Positions 59,194-64,000 of a stretch of DNA of 64,000 nucleotides are shown piece after piece (positions within the stretch are counted from its first letter, which is position 1; each line of letters opens with the position of its first letter). The notes under the pieces are model-generated. The model did no database searches, was not told the DNA's origin, and saw only the letters and a list, made by a program, of their open reading frames with translations. The DNA lies in contig JAPMAC010000207.1 of assembly GCA_028671895.1 (NCBI GenBank), positions 7,068,001-7,132,000 on the forward strand, given 5' to 3'. The stretch is from Oenanthe sinensis. Its lineage: Eukaryota > Streptophyta > Magnoliopsida > Apiales > Apiaceae. A program made the position numbers and the translations under genes.

Positions 59194-60297
59194 TGTTAGG
59201 AAACATGTTGTATGATGATAACAAATTACCTGGAATTGTAATTTTAATCTTAATTTTGTAACTAATCAATGGATATGTGATCTATAAATATTCATTTATT
59301 AGGGAACCATTTATCAGTTGAAATTGTTGTTAATCAACTGATAAAATGGATTGTAACAGTGATTTAGAATTCCTTGTATTATCAATTGATTGTAATATGT
59401 CAATGGATGTAATCATTTAATCAACTGATGTTTATTGGCTTCGATTGATAGCTCATCAACGGATGTGAAGAGTGGCTGACAAAGTGTAAATATTCTAAGT
59501 CAGAATTCTGTCAAATGAAGTTATTAACGGATAAAGGAGTTAATGGATATGGCTGATTAATTAATGGGTAAAAGGTCAACAAAAGTCAAATCAATGGATC
59601 TCCATCAACGAATAAAATCATCAGGGCAATCAATGGATAAGGGAATCGATGGATGCTCAAATATCCATTGATACATCAATTGATCAATGAATAACTTATC
59701 CATTGATAGATAAACAAAGAAGGCTCAACTGATAAGTTTCATAACAATTATCAGTTGGTCAAAGTTTCCCAAAATAGTTAAAGGCAAATGAAAGGTATCT
59801 TTGCAAGAGTCTAAATCAATGGAAGACAGTCTTGTCAGGACTGTGAAGACTTTCAAGGAAACACAATTTTCAAGGAGAAGAACAAGACAAAGACTTGTCC
59901 AGAATAAGGCAGAGGCCTATGAAGACTGTGAAAGTAGCAACATTCTATTTTAATGTAAACGTTATAAAATGTATTTTATGCATTTTATCAGTCGATAGAA
60001 AATAGAAGTAGAAATGAGCTGCTATATATAGTTTAGCAGTTCATTGTAGTAACAAGAAGAAAGTTGAACAAGAATAGCACAATAGAGAGATGGAGAATTA
60101 TTGTAGTGCTTTTCTTAGTTTATTGTTTCTTTTTAATTCTTCTAGTTCTTTTTTTTTGTTTAATCTTTCCAAACACTCAAACATTATTATTGAACAAACT
60201 TAAATCCGCAAGAAATTGAAATAATTCTTAAGTTTGTATTCAACCCCCCCCCCCCCCACACACCCACACAAACTTCTTGTACTTAAGGGAAATAACA
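59194..60297 (+). repeat. 3' LTR of element D (1104 bp)
   Basis: Starts TGTTAGGAAACATGTTG and ends AAGGGAAATAACA, matching the A LTR ends. About 25 ATCAATTGAT/ATCAATGGAT-like sites lie at 59270-59760. A 15-base C-run at 60245-60257 follows TTGTATTCAA, as in A. Confidence 0.88.
60022..60031 (+). promoter_or_regulatory. TATA-like box of the D LTR
   Basis: CTATATATAG after GAAATGAGCTG, about 270 bases after the last motif copies. It points toward the AN1 gene 1.7 kb downstream. Confidence 0.45.
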
Positions 60298-60900
60298 ATA
60301 TCTTAAATATATGATAACAAATAAATAAATAATGAGAATTATACGAGAATTTTATTTTTTTGTCAGGGAAAGAATCCAAAACAAATATACGCAATAAGTA
60401 CCAAATCATTAATAATTAAAAAAATAGTTTTAATTTAATTGAAGTATAGAAAACTATGATACTATGATTTTAATGTGTTGTTGACTTAGTGACTTGGTAT
60501 ATTTTAGAATAGAATTGAATAAATTATATTATTGAAAAATTGGAGAGGTATCCATTAATAATTAATCACAAATTCACAAATGGTAAGTATAAAATATTAA
60601 TTAAAATATTTAATGTATTTTAAATATTTTATAATAATAGAAATTATTAAATTATATTAGTGGTACCTGTATAACTGTATTTGTTGTACAATACACGAAT
60701 TTATAATTATCATTTTTAATTTACATTATTTTTTGCTTGTCTTAGAATATGCTACAAGCATATAATTGTGTTTGTAAGAAAAAGGAATATAGTGGAAATA
60801 TTTATGTTATTAAATTTTCTTTTATTAAAAGGTTATATAATAAAAATTCTAAAACAAATATAATATAATATATAAAAATTAAAAAAAATTAAAAATATAA
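60298..60900. other. AT-rich intergenic sequence
   Basis: No coding landmark, no clear repeat ends. Confidence 0.5.
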
Positions 60901-60903
60901 TTA

Positions 60904-61045
60904 AGCCGAGTCCGAGCCGAGTTCGAACCGTATCGAGTCGAGCTCAGAAAAACTCGGCTCGACTCGAGTATTTAGTCGAGTCCAAAAACCTGTTCAAACT
61001 CGAGCAAGATAACGAGTTCGAGCCGAGCTCGATAAACCTTTGTGT
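60904..61045. repeat. GAGCTCG/CCGAGC-rich degenerate repeat
   Basis: About 140 bases with many overlapping GAGCTCG, CCGAGC, CTCGAG and TCGAGTC words in both orientations, including self-complementary CTCGGCTCGACTCGAG. It is far more GC-rich than its flanks (60300-60900 and 61080-61500 are strongly AT-rich). Similar GAGCTCGAGCC strings are scattered in many plant genomes; I see no terminal repeats here. Confidence 0.65.
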
Positions 61046-61626
61046 TCAATAACAGATAACGAGCTCGAATTACAGCTCTAAGATATTTAAATTATACGTT
61101 TCAGTGGTCGAAATGTCGAATCATACAAATTGATATTACAATAATACATGTGTATATTCGTATAAAGCTTTGTGTTCAATGTGTTAATAAGCCTTAAATA
61201 AACTCCAACTAAATCTCAAATTCTCAATCTGTTTGCTGCCGGTTTGACTTGGTTTATACTATAGTCTAGTGTCCACATTATAATTACTATTGGTTTTATA
61301 AAAATTTAAATTCTAAAATTTTTATTTAATATAAAACTTTATAAATATTATTAAATATATGTATGTATTTTTTATTCCTAAAAATGTGTATAAAAAAATA
61401 GAAACATATTATTTGAGACCAGATAAAGTATTTATTTATAAAATAGTTTTGTCAGGAAAAAATAGAAGGTATAATTTAGATATTTAATATTAATATCTTT
61501 TGTTTACAAGGCGATGTAAGGACCGACGTCATTCAAACAAAGCGTGTGGGGCTTTTTGTCTTTCAAACAAAGAAGCCTCTAGACGCAGTTTTGTTTTGGA
61601 TTCCTCTCCAAGCCACACCCTATGTG

Positions 61627-61634
61627 TATATATA
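61627..61634 (+). promoter_or_regulatory. TATA box of the AN1 zinc finger gene
   Basis: TATATATA, 107 bases before the ATG, the expected distance for a start of transcription near 61660 and a leader of about 75 bases. Confidence 0.6.
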
Positions 61635-61733
61635 CATCCCAGCCCTGCATCAAACACCAACAAATATTTCATAAAAAAAATTCAACTTAGCATCTCCAAA
61701 TTTAATCTCTCGTTTTACATATTATTCGAAGAT

Positions 61734-62297
61734 ATGGTAGGATCAGGAACAGAAGCTTTTCCGGAACTGGGAGCGCATTGTCAGCATTCGGATTGCAATC
61801 AGCTCGATTTTCTTCCCTTTAAATGTGATGCATGTCTTAAGGTCTTTTGTTTGGAACACAGAACCAGCAAATCACACCAATGTCCGAAACCCGATTTCAA
61901 CAGCAGAAGGGTGCTTGTTTGTGAGACTTGCTCCATGTCGATAGAGATTACCAATGGTGAAGACAATGAGAAAGCAATTCAAGAAAAACATGACAGATCG
62001 GGAGATTGTGACCCCAGCAAGAAGAAGCCCACCTGTTCTGTTAAGAGGTGCAAGGAGATATTGACGTTTTCGAACACTAGCACGTGCAAGACATGTCACA
62101 CCAAAGTCTGTCTCAAGCACCGCTTTCCTGCTGATCACGCCTGCAGACACAGCAGTAATTCATCAGCCAGGGTTGATCGCGAAACAAAAGATAAGTTTTT
62201 GGTTGCAATGGCCTCAAGGAATAGTAAAATTTGTGCGAATAAGAATGGTGGTTCCTTGTCTACTACACCTAGAAATCCCTCTGTTAAGGCTTATTGA
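61734..62297 (+). CDS. AN1-type zinc finger stress-associated protein (SAP12-like)
   Basis: A 187-residue, intronless gene. Two AN1 fingers are complete. The first uses C16, C21, C31, C34, C39, H42, H48 and C50. The second uses C101, C106, C118, C121, C126, H129, H135 and C137. Between them lies a C-X2-C...H...C set (C63, C66, H86, C92). There is no A20 finger. Two AN1 domains without A20 and the start GTEAFPELGAHC match the plant SAP11/12/13 group, closest to SAP12. AN1 proteins bind zinc and act in stress responses, often via ubiquitin or redox-linked steps; the exact partner is not visible here. The frame is open 78 codons further upstream, but ATG 61734 is chosen because a TATA box and AT-rich leader lie in that stretch and family members start there. 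Base composition is higher in GC than the flanks. No damage seen. Confidence 0.92.
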   Translation: MVGSGTEAFPELGAHCQHSDCNQLDFLPFKCDACLKVFCLEHRTSKSHQCPKPDFNSRRVLVCETCSMSIEITNGEDNEKAIQEKHDRSGDCDPSKKKPTCSVKRCKEILTFSNTSTCKTCHTKVCLKHRFPADHACRHSSNSSARVDRETKDKFLVAMASRNSKICANKNGGSLSTTPRNPSVKAY

Positions 62298-62310
62298 GAT
62301 TTCTGTATTC

Positions 62311-62316
62311 AATAAA
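62311..62316 (+). terminator. Poly(A) signal of the AN1 gene
   Basis: AATAAA, 14 bases after the stop codon. Close, but with further AT-rich signals to 62460. Confidence 0.5.
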
Positions 62317-62329
62317 TACTTCGATAACT

Positions 62330-62711
62330 GCTTTATTTCGAGAACTGAAATCTATTGTAATTTACATGATTCTGTTTAACTATATCTATTTGGGCAGCAG
62401 ATATGAAACAGACACATATTTATTCTTCCATTTTCTTTTAATGTAAACATTGCTAGCCTAGATTGCTCTACACAAATTTTCAGCACCAGACTAAGAACAA
62501 ACTTATCGCGAGTAATTAAGATTAGCCAAATACTAGAGATACAAAGCCATTAAAGAGTTAAACAAATTCAAGTGGAAAAGCCAAATATACAGAAGTGTTT
62601 GATAGAACATAAAATTTCTCCCTGATCACCTTATAATGCCTCCGTAGCAAAACCTCTACATTCCAGATATTATGTACAACTTGAATTTCATGCTATTGTT
62701 ATCTCCTGGAC
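62330..62711. other. Intergenic sequence, possible 3' UTR of a minus-strand gene
   Basis: No coding landmark. If the terminal exon at 62712-62794 is real, this is its 3' UTR, convergent with the AN1 gene. Confidence 0.3.
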
Positions 62712-62794
62712 TCAGGGATCATAGCAAGGAGAATCATTTTCCATTGGTCCTGCAAATGCAGAAACTTTAGAAGACTGCGTCTTTGATTTGAATT
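62712..62794 (-). CDS. Possible terminal exon of an unidentified minus-strand gene
   Basis: On the minus strand a pyrimidine-rich stretch ends TTTTCATAG, followed by 83 bases open to TGA at 62714-62712. The predicted tail is FKSKTQSSKVSAFAGPMEND plus SPCYDP. An alternative acceptor (TGCATTTGCAG) lies 41 bases inside. It looks coding by composition, but I do not recognise the family and cannot see a certain partner exon. No function assigned. Confidence 0.3.
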
Positions 62795-63081
62795 CTATGA
62801 AAACCATATAAAAAAAATTGGATAACAATAAGAAAGAACAGAAAAATAAGTTAGTATATAATCATCTAACAAGTAGACGGCATGATGAATATTAAGATGT
62901 CCTCCAAACTATGCATGTTGTGCTCTGCAAATCTCCTTTAGAGCCTGGTTATGGCAGATCTTTTTGAAGATAATATACAAGGCTACAACTAATAACTGCT
63001 ACTTTTACTTTTGGGGCTCCCAGATCAATAGGATGCAACCTTTATTCTTAAGAACAACATAATTGGGTTGAATCGCGCCAG

Positions 63082-63305
63082 TTAATATTCCAAGACATAG
63101 CAGACATATTCACGTTAGCAAATGCAAGATATGGATTAAACATATAAGGCATAGATGCATATTGACCATGAATAGCATGAGGAGCAACTAATTGAGGAAA
63201 AACAGAATTTGCAGACATGTTAGGTATGACAGGCATGATAGATTTACAATGCACAGATAGATTATTTTTACTACCACATTTAACACATATTTTTCTGGGA
63301 GCATG
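63082..63305 (-). mobile_element. Stray 224-bp gag fragment of a D-like element
   Basis: Minus-strand match to about 50770-50990 of element D, running from the APRKICVKCG zinc-knuckle region to the MSAMSWN tail. It is less decayed than D in one place: the last knuckle cysteine is kept (LSVHC) although the His is Asn. No LTR or other element part adjoins. Both sides have GCCAG (63077-63081 and 63306-63310), which may be a duplication or chance. Confidence 0.8.
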
Positions 63306-63310
63306 GCCAG

Positions 63311-63762
63311 ATTCCCTTGGAGCAAAGGAGAGATTCTTTATCTTTCGCAATTTGAAGTCGTTTTTCAGCATTTCAAGTCAATTGCTACAGTGCCATAAGC
63401 TGGTTGGTCTCTAGTTTGCCTCACCAACCCAAGAGGCATGCACCTCAGCCCAAGCAAGGAAGTTGCCCTCCAGGCGCCACTTGCTTAGGCGGGTGCCTAG
63501 ATGTGTCTTTAGTATTACCAGAGACTCATAGAGTAATATATTATGATGTACCTGTATAAAATATACAACCCCACAAAGGATAATAACACTGTTTCTACAG
63601 GTCTATCATGCTTGTGTTTTAAAAAAATCAGTTTAAGATCTTGAAGACGCTTGTAAGCACAATTTATAACCGTCACCCAGTAAATGAAAACTGGTTTTTG
63701 ATTATTCTTTATGTTGTCCGTTTTAATATTTAGATGGATATGAGGGTCCGAAAGTAGTATAC
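63311..63762. other. Intergenic or intronic sequence
   Basis: Contains an AGGCGCCACTTGCTTAGGCG stretch near 63455, similar to GGCGCCTAGGCG words scattered in plant repeats. A minus-strand open stretch at about 63535-63700 includes a VTVINCAYKRLQDLKL-like run, but I see no reliable splice sites. Confidence 0.3.
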
Positions 63763-63828
63763 TTTCCTTCTTGGGGAATCAATGTCATTTGTGTGATAGA
63801 TTCTCTCACTGAGCACTCTGCCTCTAAA
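63763..63828 (-). CDS. Possible internal exon, unidentified minus-strand gene
   Basis: On the minus strand an acceptor AAATTGCAG is followed by 66 bases (22 codons, FRGRVLSERIYHTNDIDSPR plus RK) and then a donor-like AAAGTATAC. Length is a multiple of three. Charged, protein-like, no stop. I do not recognise the family; it could belong with 62712-62794. Weak evidence. Confidence 0.25.
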
Positions 63829-64000
63829 CTGCAATTTGTTACTCCAACCATCCATAAGATTGTTGCATACAAAGTGAAAATGTTATTTTCTATCACAACA
63901 TAACTGTTACATGACAACTCTTTCTAAATTTTAAACTTTCAAGGTGCCAAATTATATTTTGGGAATAGCGGGGTTACCAGTGCTTGAACTTTAGACCACT

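Larger units (their letters stand above)
50595..60297 (+). mobile_element. Element D: 5'-truncated SIRE-like copia element
   Basis: Plus-strand order: end of gag, protease, integrase, RT, RNase H, spacer, third frame, polypurine tract, 3' LTR. It is colinear with element A throughout and shares its motif, S-X-D linkers and extra frame, but is full of stops and deletions, so it is an older copy or relative. The 5' LTR and first two thirds of gag are missing. The left end lies back to back with element B. Confidence 0.88.

Noticed and set aside
61500..61733. N-terminal extension of the AN1 protein
   Set aside because: In frame and open, but it spans the TATA box and AT-rich leader, lacks a good start before 61734, and family members begin at the chosen Met.

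Overview
This is a stretch of AT-rich plant nuclear DNA, probably from a eudicot. About 60 of the 64 kb is nested and broken LTR retrotransposons. One convincing host gene lies near the right end: an intronless gene at 61734-62297 for a 187-residue protein with two AN1 zinc fingers (SAP12-like). There are no bacterial signals such as operons, ribosome binding sites or CRISPR, and I saw no rRNA or tRNA gene.

Layout, left to right. (1) 1-4691: internal part and 3' LTR of a SIRE-like Ty1/copia element (C', plus strand). (2) 4692-12720: decayed Ty3/gypsy chromovirus pol (Tekay/Del type) and its probable long 3' LTR. A BARE/Angela-type solo LTR (7423-8991, minus) has inserted into that LTR. (3) 12721-20961 and 33720-34280: an Athila-type Ty3/gypsy element (plus) with 5' LTR, tRNA-Asp-like primer site, pseudogenised gag-pol, polypurine tract and a truncated 3' LTR. 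(4) 20962-33719: element A, a complete and young SIRE-like copia element (minus) inserted in the Athila element with target duplication CTAAG. It carries gag, pol and a 1074-codon open frame downstream of pol. (5) 34281-36532 plus 49626-about 50590: element B, a copia gag-pol fragment (minus), split by (6) 36533-49625: element C (minus), with target duplication CTTTA and two 1819-bp LTRs that look identical, but with a ruined coding interior. (7) About 50595-60297: element D (plus), a decayed relative of A lacking its 5' end but keeping a 3' LTR. (8) 60298-64000: genic margin with a GAGCTCG-rich repeat, the AN1 gene, a stray 224-bp gag fragment and possible exons of an unidentified minus-strand gene.

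Order of events read from the nesting: the Tekay LTR was hit by the solo-LTR parent and is abutted by the Athila element. A went into the Athila element. B was joined to the truncated Athila LTR by a deletion or rearrangement with a 3-bp microhomology. C went into B and looks the youngest.

The most unusual signal is in the four SIRE-like LTRs. Just upstream of a TATA box, each carries a dense array of a short family-specific motif: near-palindromic ATCAATTGAT-like sites in A and D, GTGTCGAATT in C, and GGCGCAACAAAA in C'. C and C' are otherwise the same LTR family, so the array has been replaced in one of them. In A and D the same motif also fills the pol/third-frame spacer and enters the coding sequence of variable linkers in Gag, Pol and the third-frame protein, where it is read as repeated Ser-X-Asp. 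This resembles the motif-and-binding-protein co-evolution known for VANDAL transposons. A role here is inference.
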